Source: Poa pratensis
Taxonomy: Eukaryota > Streptophyta > Magnoliopsida > Poales > Poaceae
Assembly: GCA_947311845.1 (NCBI GenBank)
Contig: CAMZMU010000081.1
Span: 6,028,551 to 6,092,550 of the forward strand
Direction of reading: 5' to 3'
Length of the DNA: 64,000 nt
The notes beneath the pieces are model-generated. The model ran no database searches, was not told the DNA's origin, and worked only from the letters and a program-made list of their open reading frames with translations. Every line of letters starts with the position of its first letter. Position 1 is the first letter of the stretch. A program made the position numbers and the translations under genes. This document shows positions 22,037-33,714 of the stretch, piece by piece.

Positions 22037-23373
22037 TGATGCATGTAAAATGAATACATGAACTTTGCATTATTTTTACTTATATTCCAGTCATATTTGC
22101 ATCATATAAGGGTTATATCACTATTTTATAATGATTTTGGGAATATTTGGTATGTTTCCTATTTTTATGAAATTAACGCTGCATAGGCATAAAACCCCTT
22201 TTTCCATGTTTTTGACTTTCAGGGACCAAACGACGTCCAAATGACCTAATATTTTACGGGGCCCAATATTTGGAAATAAGAAGACGTACCAGCCAAGGAT
22301 CCGCGAAAAAGGAAGTCCGAGGAAGAAATTAGCTGGTCCCACGCGGCCAGGTACATAGGCCGTGTGGGACCATCTATTTTATTCCTCGTGGCTCCGATGC
22401 CGTCCGTTTTCGTCTCCGTGGCTTCATCTTGACCTAAAAACGTCTATAAAAATAGCCCCCCGACGTTCTCTGGAAGGAGGGCCGCCGAAACACAGAAACC
22501 ACAAAACAGAGACCTGGAGCTGCAGATTGGAGGGGGAAAACTCCGGCGGGGCGCTGCCGGGTGGTCTCCATCTTCTCCAACGACTTCTCCACCGTCTCCA
22601 TGATGAAGGGGGAGTAGTCCACCCCCTGGAACTTGGGTTTGTGGTGGTAACTTGATCCAATCTCTCTATGCATGATCATTGTTGAAATCCATATGATGTG
22701 CCTTGCATGATTATGGAACTATCTTTGTAATTCTTATGGTGGATATTGTGGTATGAGATGATTTGTTATACATTTACCGTTGTGTTGGACCTTTTATGAT
22801 TTGTCATAGTTTGGAGATATTCTATGATGCATGTGATGGTTTGATTTATGCATAATGCCTTGTTTATCCTTGTCATGAGGTGATTGACACCACCAAGTGT
22901 GGATAGATGAGAGAGATGTGGTCATGCACACGAATTATGAATCATTGCACTAGTGTTTAGAATATTGTCCATTATGAAGTATGATATATGTAGGTACGGG
23001 ATGGCCGATGTGACACAGCATATGTATTGAGTGACTTGTGAAATACAGCCCAACATCCTTTATCTGGGGGTAAAAAGGAAGAGTATGATGTGGGAGTGAG
23101 AGCAACCACGCTAGCCTTACGAAGGTGACCTAGCAACACAAATGAGTACTTCTTTCAACTATGTGTTTTAGGACATATAGCCGTCATAAAAGTTACCATT
23201 AAAACATGACAATTGTGTGTACTTTATCTATAACATGATAATCACCGTAGATGAGAGAGAGAGGATTAAGTGAACCCATGAACCCATGTCCATTGTTCCT
23301 ATAAGAGAAAACCTTTGTCTTGTCCTCTTGCATTGAAGAGGATTGGGACACTTTTACATTCTTGTTTTGTTAC
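22037..23373 (+). repeat. 5' LTR, left part (element 22037-37795)
   Basis: Matches 36277-37612 almost base for base. It ends at the TSD GTTAC of the nested gypsy element. Confidence 0.85.
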
Positions 23374-23861
23374 TGACATGGGTATGCCTATCGGGTACCC
23401 TACCATGAGGGTACCTGGTGCACGTATCGACTAGGCCCAACTATCAGAGCCTACATGAAGCCCATGAAGGGAGGCCCACGAAGATGAGTATCCTCCAAGT
23501 TTGGCGAAGCAATAGTCGGTTTAGAGTTTCCTTACTTGTAAATCGAGTCGGTTACGAACACCCGAGACCCAGCCTATTATTTAAGGACTGGGAGGGCCAT
23601 CGAACCAGACAACGAACCACCAGAGCCACAAACCCTAGCGAGATCGACATCTCGCCGGGATCCTTGTAACCATCATATTCACAAAGCAATAACAGACAGG
23701 CAGGACGTAGGGGTGTTACCTCCACACGAGGGCCCTGAACCTGGGTAAAATCTTTGCCCTGCTTGTCAGCCGACGATACTTCCAGCTCTACCACGTTCTC
23801 TCCCCCATATTCATAACCTAGGGACCTTAACCATGGGTCTTGATGAGTCTACCCCTCGTCA
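23374..23861 (+). repeat. 5' LTR of RIRE2-like gypsy
   Basis: Starts TGACATGGGTATGCC and ends CCCCTCGTCA. 488 bp, nearly identical to 33715-34203. Confidence 0.95.
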
Positions 23862-24168
23862 AGTGGCGCCGTCTGTGGGAAAGAATAGCGCTGGACTCGA
23901 AGTTTCGCCGGTCCCAACAGCAAACGGCAAATCGCCGATCACACCAGCAAACGGCAACTCGCCGATCTCATCTGCAAACGGCAACTCGCCGGCCATGTCA
24001 GCAAACAGCAACTCGCCGATCCAGGCGACACACGGCGACTCGCCGATCCACTCGAAAAGCGGCAGCCTGCCCGCTTCACCTGCAAAAAGCGCATCTGCTC
24101 TTCCAATGAATTTCAATCCGCACTCGCCGAGCTTCAGGAGGCGTTTTCCGGCCTTGAATCAGGTTTGA
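23833..24168 (+). CDS. Leader ORF with short peptide repeats
   Basis: A 111-residue frame beginning in the last 29 bases of the 5' LTR and reading through the primer site. Its middle is a repeat of about seven residues of the type ANGNSPI, in five or six diverging copies, encoded by a DNA unit near 'gcaaacggcaactcgccgat'. No domain is recognised. The translation may be incidental, because the repeat exists at DNA level in the leader. It could also be the first part of a broken gag frame. Confidence 0.35.
   Translation: MGLDESTPRQVAPSVGKNSAGLEVSPVPTANGKSPITPANGNSPISSANGNSPAMSANSNSPIQATHGDSPIHSKSGSLPASPAKSASALPMNFNPHSPSFRRRFPALNQV
23864..23880 (+). other. Primer binding site of RIRE2-like gypsy
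   Basis: TGGCGCCGTCTGTGGGA follows the 5' LTR after two bases. This form is common in plant gypsy elements. Confidence 0.85.
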
Positions 24169-24556
24169 GTTAACTGTTGGAGCATTCAATTTTTTCGTAA
24201 ACAATCTTGGCACGCAGGACTCGACAGATCCGCAACAACTGGCGCTGGGTGCACTCGAGGCTCCGTCGACTGCTCGCCCCATCGTCGATTCCTGAAGCCT
24301 GCTCGCCCGCAACAACCATGTCGACCGGCGAGCTCGACAGGTTCATGATGACGGAACTCCAAGGCGAGGAGCAGAATCAGCATACAACACAAGCAACATC
24401 GACTTCAACCTACCACTCGACGAGAGTTTCGACTGCGGGATCTCCCTCGATGACTTCTACGAGCCCGCGATTCATAACGACAACAACGTCGACTCGGAGA
24501 TCTTCACCAACACCAACCTCGACTCAGAAATCCATAATGGCTTCGCCAACACCGAG

Positions 24557-26097
24557 ATGAGCATAGGTGATGAGCACATCGACAACGAGATTCGCCTCGA
24601 AGATCTACTCGATGAACACACTGGCTCTGACATGAGCCTCGACGGCGACGTCGAGTCCATGACTGGAATCGACAGCACATACACCTGTCCTCGGGTCACG
24701 CCCCATCAGGTCTACGTGGCCTTCACCGCAGAATCATCCGCAGACGCAGCCGCTCGCAGGCCTGCACAATTCCCATGCACGGTAACCATGCCGGATGGGG
24801 TCACAACCTTGACAATCACGGAGGAGATGGCAGCAAAAGCAGATAAAGTCATAAAGGAGTGCACAATGATGCCACCAAATTCCACCCCAGAGGAGATGTT
24901 GACCTTCCAGTACTTCAACTGGCAGGAGTCAATTCGACTGCAAAACTACCGAGCGACGCTCGAGGAGCGCAAAAGGCAAGCCAGCCTCTCGAGTGCCCGA
25001 AGAAGGGAGCAATCCCTCGGGTCCACACAGCAACCAACCCCACGACCTAGGTCGCGGTTGGCAAGCCTTCCAGAACATGAAAGGGTAGCAATCACCCGTA
25101 ACCTGTCGTTCATGACAGAGGACGCTAACGGAATCCCAGTGCCCAAAACTGCTGCGGGTGCATTATTCTCCGTAGGTGCTTACCTCAAGGCAATGCAACC
25201 TCCGGCGAATGACCCTAACGCAGCCCTGCATCGCCAACAACTCAAATCGCTAGCTCTAGCGGCACAGGCTATACAGCCAGAAGACAAAACTCCAGCAAGG
25301 AATCGCGATCGCGACATAGTCGACTCACGACACGCAGCACATCATCGCAGTGGTCGCAGCCACCACTCGGATGAAGGAAGGAGAAGCACGCGCCGGCACA
25401 GGTCCAGCAGAAGCAGATCTCGAAGATCCTATAGCAGCGATTCATACTCTGATCGCGAACCAGAGCCATGCGGAGCATTGTGCTTCACTCGACGCATCCG
25501 TGAGACGCGGATGCCCAAACGGTTCAAGTTGACAGGCGAACAACCCAAGTACAACGGTCGCCAAGAACCTTCTGGGTGGCTAGAAGATTACAGACTCGCC
25601 GTGGCATGCCAGCGTGGCACGAACACCACGGCGATGCAGTACATACGACTTATGCTCGAAGGAACTGCCCGCGACTGGCTCAAATCGCTCCCTCCATCAT
25701 CATATGACTCGTGGGACGATTTCCGCAGAGACTTCATCAAAAACTTCGAGCCTCTGTGTGAGCGCCCGAAGACATTCGAGAATTAAGGACATGCACTCAA
25801 CGATCAGACGAGTCGTTGAGATCATACATACGGCGGTGGACCGAAATACGCAATTCGGTTGGCAAAGTGTCAGAAGACAGGGCCATGGATGCCTTCATAC
25901 AAGGTCTCGCCAGGAAGGACTTCAAAGAGGCACTTGGTCGTGAAAAGCCAACCTCCCTGGCTGACCTCATCAAAGTTGCGACTGAGTGGGCAGATGGAGA
26001 GGATTCTGTACGCAGATCCCGTGCTTCCCCACACGCGACAACTACGAAAGCGGCAGTCGAGCCGCAGAGATTCATACAGAGAAGATCGCAGGCGTAA
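24557..26097 (+). pseudogene. gag of RIRE2-like gypsy, frameshifted
   Basis: The first frame (24557-25786, 409 residues from ATG 24557) has an Arg/Ser-rich tract (about 275-305) and then the retrotransposon gag signature region, including RFKLTGEQPKYNGRQEPSGW, AMQYIRLMLEGTARDWLKSL and DDFRRDFIKNF. It stops at TAA just where gag should continue. The continuation lies in another frame from about 25816 (DRAMDAFIQGLARKDFKEAL, TSLADLIKVATEWADGED). At least one frameshift near 25780 therefore separates the two halves. A capsid-like role in particle assembly is known for the family; this copy is not functional. Confidence 0.85.
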
Positions 26098-26475
26098 ACG
26101 TTCCAACGTCCTTACGACGATAACAGACCCGAGTTCATGGCGGCTGGATACACACAAGGAGGACCAAGATAGAAGCAATCGACGCTCGGATGATCGACGG
26201 GACAGTCGAGATCGCGAGCAGCGGAGCGACAGCTACAAAAGGCAAGAATGGCGCAAACGTAGCGACGCAAAACCCGAGCGGTCATTCGAGGAAAAGATGG
26301 ACGACTGGTGCAGATTCCACCTCTTCAAGGGGGACGACGGAAAACTACGCTCCAATCACACCCTAAGGAACTGCAGGGAATTCGACCAAATGGCGACTGA
26401 CTACATGATACGACTCAAAGGAATGGCCCAGCACCTGCTCAGCCCACGCCTGCACCCGTACCACAGCCGAACGCT

Positions 26476-27126
26476 GTGCCCGCTCTCATGGCGCCACAGC
26501 CGCCACCCACCACCCCACAGCCTGCTCCAGGCGCAAACCTCGCAGGTGCCATACAACCCGTACTACGGGCGGAAGATGATCAATATCCACAGCCCCACGG
26601 GCAGATGTACATGATACAAAAGGGTCGCCCCTCCAACAGGCAGCAAAAGCTAATCACTCGACAGGTGAACATGGCTGTCATGGCACCTCCAGCCGTGCCC
26701 GAATTTCTGAAGGGATCGGAAACCATCATAAGCTTCAGTCGAGAGGATCATCCCCCAGCTGTAGTTCGACCAGGGCACGCGGCTCTGGTACTCGACGCGC
26801 AAATAGGAGGCTACGCCATGACCAAGGTCTTCATGGATGGAGGCAGCGGCATAAACATCATCTTCGCGGACACGCTCCGCAAAATGAACAGGTCAGTCGA
26901 AAACCTCCCAAAATCTTCAAATACCTTCCACGGTATCGTTCCTGGCAAAGCAATTAGCCCAGAAGGCACCATACAACTCGACGTTACGTTCGGGGACAAA
27001 GCCACTTCAGGACAGAGTCGATTGAGTTCGAGGTCGTCGACTGGAAATCACAATACCATGCTATTCTTGGTCGCCCGACGTTTGCTCGATTCATGGCGGT
27101 GCCACACTATGCGTACCTCACGCTGA
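26476..27126 (+). pseudogene. Retropepsin-like protease region
   Basis: A frame of 216 residues containing AQIGGYAMTKVFMDGGSGIN, where DGGS is the aspartic protease active-site triad region seen in Tat-type elements. It runs into degenerate sequence after about 27005, with a frame change before the next pol segment. The protease would cleave the gag-pol polyprotein. Confidence 0.75.
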
Positions 27127-27463
27127 AGATGCCAGGACCAAAGGGAGTCATCACTGTCCGTGGAAACTTTCAAAGGTCCGATGCTTGCGACCGCGAGTTC
27201 AGCAAAATCTCCGAGATGTTCGGGGTGGAGAATCACTCGCCGACTTGGCGATTACCAACGACCGCACACTCCTTCCGGAGCATAAGAAGTTGGCAGTCGA
27301 CAGATCCTTCAATGCTACAAATGACACAAGGTCGCATCAGGTGCACCCGACCGATCCGTCCAAGACAGTCAACATATCTTCGAGCCTGCCTATCGCATAG
27401 GAAGGCGCGCTCGTCGAATTCCTCCGTGAGAACTGGGAAATATTTGCGTGGTGTCCAGCCGAC

Positions 27464-28124
27464 ATGCCAGGTATTCCCAGGGAATTCGCCGAGCACTCTC
27501 TCCAATTGTTTCCAGATGCAAAGCCAGTCAAGCAAACGATGCGTCGAATCTCCGGCCCAAAGCGAACCGCAGTCGAATCTGAAGTCGACCGGTTACTCGC
27601 AGCAGGATTCATTAGGGAAATCAAGAAATCACAATGGGTGGCCAACCCGTACTCGTAGAAAGAAGCATACAGACATCCTTCGGATGTGCGTGGATTTCAC
27701 AGCGCTGAACAAGTGCTGTCCAAAGGATCACTTCCCGCTACCCGATCGACCAGATCGTCGACTCCACCGCCGGATGCGCACGACTCTCCTTTCTGGATGC
27801 TTACTCAGGTTATCACCAGATAAGGATGAAGCAAGAAGACGAAGAAAAAACGGCGTTCATAACCCCACTCGGGGTCTACTGCTACACAACTATGCCCTTT
27901 GGGCTCAAAAACGCGGGTGCAACATACCAGCGCATGATGCAGGACTGCCTCAAAAAGCAAATTGGACGCAACGTCCAGGTCTACGTGATGACATTGTCAT
28001 TACCACAAGGGAAGAACGCACACTACTCGACGATTTGAGGGAGACGTTCGCAAACCTCAAACGCTTCCATATCAAGCTCAATCCTAAGAAGTGTACGTTC
28101 GGCGTTCCAGCCGGGCAGCTCTAG
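27464..28124 (+). pseudogene. Reverse transcriptase region, three frames
   Basis: Segments of an RT domain lie in alternating frames. DAKPVKQTMRRISGPKRTAV and VDRLLAAGFIREIKKSQWVA come first (27464-27658). FITPLGVYCYTTMPFGLKNA with GATYQRMMQDCL follows (27826-28038). DDIVITTREERTLLDDLRET with FHIKLNPKKCTFGV is last (to 28124). The YVDD catalytic box is itself broken by a 1-nt change at about 27981-27990: the sequence reads YV in one frame and DD in the next. The copy cannot make active enzyme. Confidence 0.85.
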
Positions 28125-28184
28125 GGTACCTAGTCTCTGCCGTGGAATCGAAGCAGACCCGGAGAAAATACAGGCCATCCTCAC

Positions 28185-30215
28185 ATGCAAAGGCCTTCAA
28201 AGCTTCATGATGTGCAGAAACTAGCAGGACGAGTAGCAGCGCTCAGTCGATTCATCAGCAAACTGGGTGAAAAGGCTCTACCATTCTATCGACTGATGAA
28301 GAAGGCGGACAAGTTCGAGTGGACGCCAGAAGCTGAAGCAGCCTTCACAGATCTCAAGCGGATCCTCACAAGCCCTCCGATCCTCGTCGCACCTAAGGAA
28401 CGGGAACCACTCTACCTGTATGTCTCGGCTACAAACAGGGTGGTGAGCACCGTACTGGTAGTCGAACGCATGGAGGAGGGGCACATCCAAAGCATACAAC
28501 GTCCAGTCTACTACCTGAGCGAGGTTCTCTCCATATCAAAACAGCGGTACCCGCACTATCAAAAGCTGGCATACGCTGTATTCATGTCCTCAAGGAAGTT
28601 GACACACTACTTCACCGAGCACCCGATCACCGTGGTAAGTAACTCAGCAATCGGTGATATCCTCACAAACCCCAATGCAACGGGTCGAGTCGCAAAATGG
28701 CTCATCGAGCTGGCTCCAAGAGACATCAAGTACGAGCACCCGAAGGCTATCAAAGCACAAGTCCTACCCGACTTCACAACCGAGTGGATAGAGGCCCAAT
28801 TACCTGGAGCACCAGACGTGTCCAATTCCTGGACCATGTACTTCGATGGGTCCAAGAAACACGAAGGCGCAGGCGCAGGCGTCATCCTCATATCACCAAA
28901 AGGGGACAAGCTACGTTATGTTTTGCAGATGGGATTCAAACTACCCTCCAATAACGAGGCTGAATACGAGGCTCTGATCCATGGCATGCGGATGGCAAAA
29001 GCACTTGGGTGCACTCGATTGATGATCTACGGCGACTCCAATCTCGTGGTGCAGCAAACAATGAAGGCCTGCGACGCAATCGCGGACAACATGATCGCTT
29101 ATCGCGACCTGTACAACACACTGGAGGGCAGCTTCGAGGGCTGCGAGTTGAGGCACATAGGAAGGGAAAGTAACGAAGAAGCAGACATGCTAGCCAATCT
29201 TGGCTCAACTGGCGCACAAATTCCACCTGGTGTCTTCCTCGAGCGCATCGAACACAGATCTATCAAGGAGAAACGAGAGCCTCCTCCGTCGACTACGCCA
29301 CCCAAAAGCAAAATGCCTAGCACAGAGGACCCCCCTGTCGAGGTATTTCTCATTGAGCCAACCTGGACTCAACCTTTTCTGGCTTACATACTCCGTAGCG
29401 AGCTACCAGATGACATAACCGAGTCCCGACGCGTGACTCGAAGATCAAAAGCATACACCGTTATCAACGGCGAGTTATACAAGCGCAGCATATCAGGTAT
29501 GTTCCAAAGATGCATCGCATTCGAAGATGGCCAAGCCATACTTCGAGACATTCATGCAGGTACCTGTGGGCATCACGCCAGCAGTCGATCACTCGTAGCC
29601 AAAGCCTTTCGCGCAGGGTTTTACTGGCCTACAGCACTCAAAGACGCGGAGGACATAGTCAAAAGGTGCGTCGGCTGCCAGAAATTCGCAACAAGGCCGC
29701 ACGCACCCGCATCGGCGTTGAAGACTATACCGCTGGCCTGGCCTTTCGCCCAATGGGGGCTCGATATGGTTGGGCCACTCAAAAAATCATCGCATGGCGG
29801 GCATACTCACCTACTGGTGGCAGTCGACAAGTTCACAAAGTGGATCGAGGCGGTCCCCATCACAAATTCGACTGCTACTACGGCAGTCAACTTCATAAAG
29901 AGCATCATCTACCGCTTCGGTGTCCCAAACAGTATCATCACTGATAACGGCACAAACTTCACGGCTGAGGAGTTCAAAACCTTCTGCAAAGAGCAGGACA
30001 TTACGCTCAACTACGCATCCGTGGCACATCCACAATCCAATGGCCAAGTCGAAAAGGCCAACAGCTTCTGCACAATTCAAAACAGGCATAAGTCATTTTA
30101 CGACACTCGACAAGTTATATCGTCATATCCAAAGGAGAAAAGATTACTCACCTCCCATGACCTGCGCGAGTGCCGCGAGCTGGTCAGCATATTCTCGCTC
30201 GCGTGCAGCGGCTGA
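28185..30215 (+). pseudogene. RNase H and integrase region, C-terminus lost
   Basis: The longest intact pol piece (676 codons). It begins with the RT connection (KLGEKALPFYRLMKKADKFE). RNase H follows with the motifs MYFDGSKKHEGAGAG, NNEAEYEALIHGMRMA and MIYGDSNLVVQQ. The integrase zinc finger (HAGTCGHHASSRSL ... RCVGCQ) and catalytic core follow, with all three acidic residues visible (GLDMVGP, IITDNGTNF, NGQVEKAN). Immediately after the last motif similarity ends and about 50 unrelated residues lead to a stop. The integrase C-terminal domain is therefore missing, probably by a deletion near 30062 that joined this point to the following non-coding part. Confidence 0.88.
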
Positions 30216-30502
30216 GTTGGTGGCGGCAGCCAACTCTTTCTTCGACTCTTCGCGCTTCGCGGCGAGTGCGTCTTCCAGCTCCTTCTCGCCTGGCCCAGCA
30301 AAATCACGTGCATTCAATACTCGACAAAATCAAGCATTGCAAAATGAAGTTCGGCAAAACAAAAGCAAAAAGAAAACTCACGACTGAGTCGCTCCAACTC
30401 GGCGCGCATGGTGTCCCTCTCCTGTTCCACCTGGACGAAAGCCTTGGCGGAATCTGCCAAGGTGTGGTAGAAGGGCTGCGAGCACACGAGTTCAGCAAAA
30501 AT

Positions 30503-31347
30503 TCAAACTCTCACAGACCTACAACTAGACGGGTTAAGCAAAAAACTACTCACGTGGTTCATCCACGGCTCAGGAGCCGCAACTGATGTCCCGACATCTG
30601 GAGTTGCCGCCTTGGCTGTCTCAACGACAGCGTCAGTGGCCATTGGCTGGGCAGCCTCGTTTCCAGTCGGTGCAGACTTCGAGTGCTCCAGGGTTGGGAC
30701 ATTTTCGACTGGAGGAGTCCGAGACAGCGTCAGTGGCCATTGGCTGGGCAGCCTCGTTTCCAGTCGGTGCAGACTTCGAGTGCCCAGGGTTGGAACATTT
30801 TCGACTGGAGGAGTCCCAGGCTGATAGTTTTCAGTTCTGTGGGCAACACAACAAAGCAAAAAGACAGTTAGCACAAATATGTGACAGCACAAAATTCTCA
30901 TACTCAAAACACACATACCTGTGTTCCTCATCTTCCTCATCTTCGGAGTCGCCAAAAATTGGTCCCCCAAAGGCTGGGGTACCACTCGACTGAAGAGGAA
31001 GAGTTGAGCTTGTTGAGCACGCACACAAAGGAGCGGCTTGGAAAACAGGTGGTGAACCTGATTCCTCGTCATCCTCCAAGACCTGCTCCTTCGCGGGTGA
31101 ACTTGCAGCAGAAGGCGCCTTCTTGGCCAGTCGACGCCGCTTCGGTTGCGCGGTCTCGACTTCTTGGTCAGAGGGGGCCTTGTCTTCAGATTGGACTTCT
31201 TCTGCTGCTTCTTCCTCGACATCCTCCACATGTGAAGTGGTGGAGAAGGGATGGGCGACTGATCCCCTTTCGGGTCCACCACCTGTGCCTGTGTTTCTTC
31301 AGTCTCGCCATTTTCAGGCAGAGGAGGAAGGGAGGCAGCAGTCGAGT
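30503..31347 (-). pseudogene. Antisense ORF, downstream exon(s)
   Basis: Minus-strand continuation of the antisense gene, with an acidic, low-complexity composition (SEDKAPSDQEVETAQPKRRR, FGDSEDEEDEEH). The likely splice acceptor is at about 31348-31349 (gttatgcag on the minus strand), pairing with a donor after CTTGAG near 31457. The frame that enters from the acceptor differs from the frame that looks coding, so a frameshift or another splice site must be assumed. A 96-bp unit is duplicated within it (30631-30820). Confidence 0.5.
30631..30820. repeat. Two tandem copies of a 96-bp unit
   Basis: Units start at 30631 and 30727 with cgtcagtggccattggctgg. They differ at a few positions and by one base (ctccagg versus cccagg). 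That 1-nt difference shifts the antisense reading frame between copies. Confidence 0.85.
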
Positions 31348-31427
31348 GGCCCTGCATAACACACATCACAAATTGCAAAGTCAGAAACAAAAATCGCATA
31401 TCGCAGAACATGCGAGTGGCAAACTCT

Positions 31428-32423
31428 TCATTGCAAGCAGGCTATAATACATACCTCAAGCAAAGGGTTCTCCAACCCGTATGGTGCAACAGGACAGTCG
31501 ACGTTGCAAGTGTCGCCTGTCGTCAAGTTGGTGATGTGCCGCACATGCGTCAGCAGCTCACTCCTTGAAAGCTCCTCTGGGTTCATTCGGGTGATGTCAC
31601 CCGCGCCTTCATACACCCACATGGGGTGCGCTCGGGCACGGATGGGCCACACCCGCCTCTTCACAAAGGTGGCGATCAAATGGATGCCTGTGACCTTGTC
31701 CAGCATGCCTCCGATCCGAGCCAGCAAAGGGCTTGCCTCCTCTATTTCTTCGGCTGAGAGTTGGTGATCCCACGCCTTGGTCCTGGTGAAAGCAGCAGTC
31801 GAGAAAGGGGCGGCTGCATCCTGCTCGACAGTCGCATAAAACCACCCCTTCCTCCAGCCTTGAGCGGAGTCGACGGTCTTCAGGCGGAAGTAGCGGGTGT
31901 CGCTGCGCACCTGTATTCCACAGCCGCCGACGGGGTAGGTGCGACCACCTCCTCTGTTCGGCCGCACCATGAAGATAGCTTTCCACAGCGCCCAGCTGGG
32001 AGCGACGCCGAGGAAGCACTCGCACAGCGTGATGAAACACGCGATATGCATAATGCCGTTTGGGGTGAGATCATGGATCTGCACCCCGTAGGCAAAAAGA
32101 AGACCACGAACGAAATCGTGGAGGGGAAGCGAAAAGCCCCTAGGCAAAAACTCCGCAAAACAAACACGCTCGTTGGCGCGTGGTTCGGGGAGTACCTCCT
32201 TGGGCGACGGCGCGCGGACGGCGAGCTGCTCCGCGGGTGGCAGATACCCCTGCTCGCGGAACTTGACCAAATGGGCGTCCTTGATGGTGGACTTCGCCCA
32301 GTCCCCGCTGCCCTTCTTCAGCGCGGCGGATGCAGATGTACCCGCCACGGCCTTCTTGCCCTTGGTCGCATCGGTAGCGGCGGCGGCGGCAGCACCACGC
32401 TTCGCACCTCCACCTTTCGCCAT
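31428..32423 (-). CDS. Antisense ORF of RIRE2-like gypsy (Transposase_28-like)
   Basis: Runs opposite to gag-pol and gives 331 residues from ATG 32423; an in-frame TTG nine codons upstream was not chosen. The Ala/Lys-rich N-terminus (KGGGAKRGAAAAAATDATKG) precedes the conserved part, with FLPRGFSLPLHDFVRGLLFA, GIMHIACFITLCECFLGV and a C-terminal HPMWVYEGAGDITRMNPEEL. This matches the 'putative gypsy type transposon' family (PF04195) found in grasses; its function is unknown. The frame runs through a good splice donor (CTTGAG|gtatgt near 31457), so the true transcript is probably spliced to the acidic exon downstream. It is the only long intact coding frame in this element. Confidence 0.7.
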   Translation of the reverse strand: MAKGGGAKRGAAAAAATDATKGKKAVAGTSASAALKKGSGDWAKSTIKDAHLVKFREQGYLPPAEQLAVRAPSPKEVLPEPRANERVCFAEFLPRGFSLPLHDFVRGLLFAYGVQIHDLTPNGIMHIACFITLCECFLGVAPSWALWKAIFMVRPNRGGGRTYPVGGCGIQVRSDTRYFRLKTVDSAQGWRKGWFYATVEQDAAAPFSTAAFTRTKAWDHQLSAEEIEEASPLLARIGGMLDKVTGIHLIATFVKRRVWPIRARAHPMWVYEGAGDITRMNPEELSRSELLTHVRHITNLTTGDTCNVDCPVAPYGLENPLLEVCIIACLQ

Positions 32424-32519
32424 CGCTACGGTGGAGGGTGTGTGGGGCAAGGAACTTGGGTGCAGAACAATGGAGGGGCAGCGCGAGGAAGGAGACGAGG
32501 GGCGGCGCAGGGAGTAAAT

Positions 32520-33699
32520 GGCAAGTAAAAAACTCTGCCAGCGCCGTCCCCCTATTTACCACAGATCGCAAAATGATCGTAACCGTCAAAACAGATGCAT
32601 ACGCTCCGCGCGAAATCTGGCCATACACGTGGCAGCCATGGAGAGCAACCGTCGCCGGCCACTCCGCCCACTACGCACGAGAATCCAGGAAGCCATCATC
32701 ACGCCCCATGAAAATCGCGCCCGAACGGTCAAATCAAGTCCACGCTGCGTCATCCCTGGTCAAGCCCTGCAAAAACGGGCCCACAAAACAGGGTCACGTC
32801 TTATCAAAGCCTCTCCAAGCACGCCACCGCTTGTCAGAGATAGCAGTCGCAAAATGCGTCATTGCTGACGTTGTTCTCTCTTTCACAACTGGCATAATAG
32901 TCACTCGATGATATCTTCGGGTGGTCTCTCGCATAAGTCTCGGTTGGTTTTTATCAAAAGTCATAGAGGCCAGTCGAAAATCTTTCGACTGCAGCATCGT
33001 ACTCCCATCGGGAGCGTATCAAAAAATTTCTTTGACTAAAATGTGCAGGGTAAAAGATTTTGAGATTATCCTCCATTGCAAGCAATAAAGCACAATCTCG
33101 GGGCTACTCCCATCGGGAGCGCTGTCGTGCACCCGATAGAATAATGGCAAAAGTGTCAGTCGACGAAACATTCGACTAGGTTCATAAGCAAAATCACACT
33201 CAAAATATTCCCGAGTTGATCCGACGATCCTTGGATGCTGCATGCATAAGTGCAAAGGTAAGACCCGCCGATCAGTCGAGCTGGGCTAAGGACCGCTCCA
33301 GCAGCGTTATCCTTAAATGTTCCGTGTCAGCAGACATGATGAAAATCCCCGACGGACACGTTGGGTAGATTCAAAACTATACTGCAGTTCGATTCAGTAA
33401 GACCTCAACGGCCGTTTCGAGTCTGTCCAGTTTGTTCCAGATTCGAGTCCGGGGACTCGAGTTTGATTGAAAGCTAGTATGGTTTTGCCACAAATGGTAG
33501 TTAACCGGCCCCGATCCGTCGTGTGTGCCGGGCCTGCTAAGCTAATATCTCTTGACTATCATAAGCAAAAACTCATAGTCGATGAAACACTCGACATAGC
33601 CAACATGTGCTATTTCATAAGAATTCTAAATACAGATGTAAAAAATATATATAACGTGCATGATGTATGAGTCCATGCCCGACTCTTCGAATCAGACAA
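32520..33699. other. Non-coding 3' part of RIRE2-like gypsy
   Basis: Lies between the antisense ORF and the polypurine tract. It has no long coding frame. The part near 32430-32600 would be the promoter/leader of the antisense gene. Confidence 0.6.
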
Positions 33700-33714
33700 G
33701 TACTCGGGGGCTAC
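33700..33714 (+). other. Polypurine tract of RIRE2-like gypsy
   Basis: The sequence tactcgggggctac lies directly before the 3' LTR, in the position where plus-strand priming occurs. Confidence 0.7.

Noticed and set aside
22424..22679. Two overlapping minus-strand frames of about 80 residues in the LTR at 22037
   Set aside because: They recur in the 3' LTR with changes that do not favour silent sites, and they lie in the transcribed LTR region; no domain.
31761..32528. 255-residue plus-strand frame opposite the antisense ORF
   Set aside because: It is the complement shadow of the Transposase_28-like ORF and has no similarity of its own.
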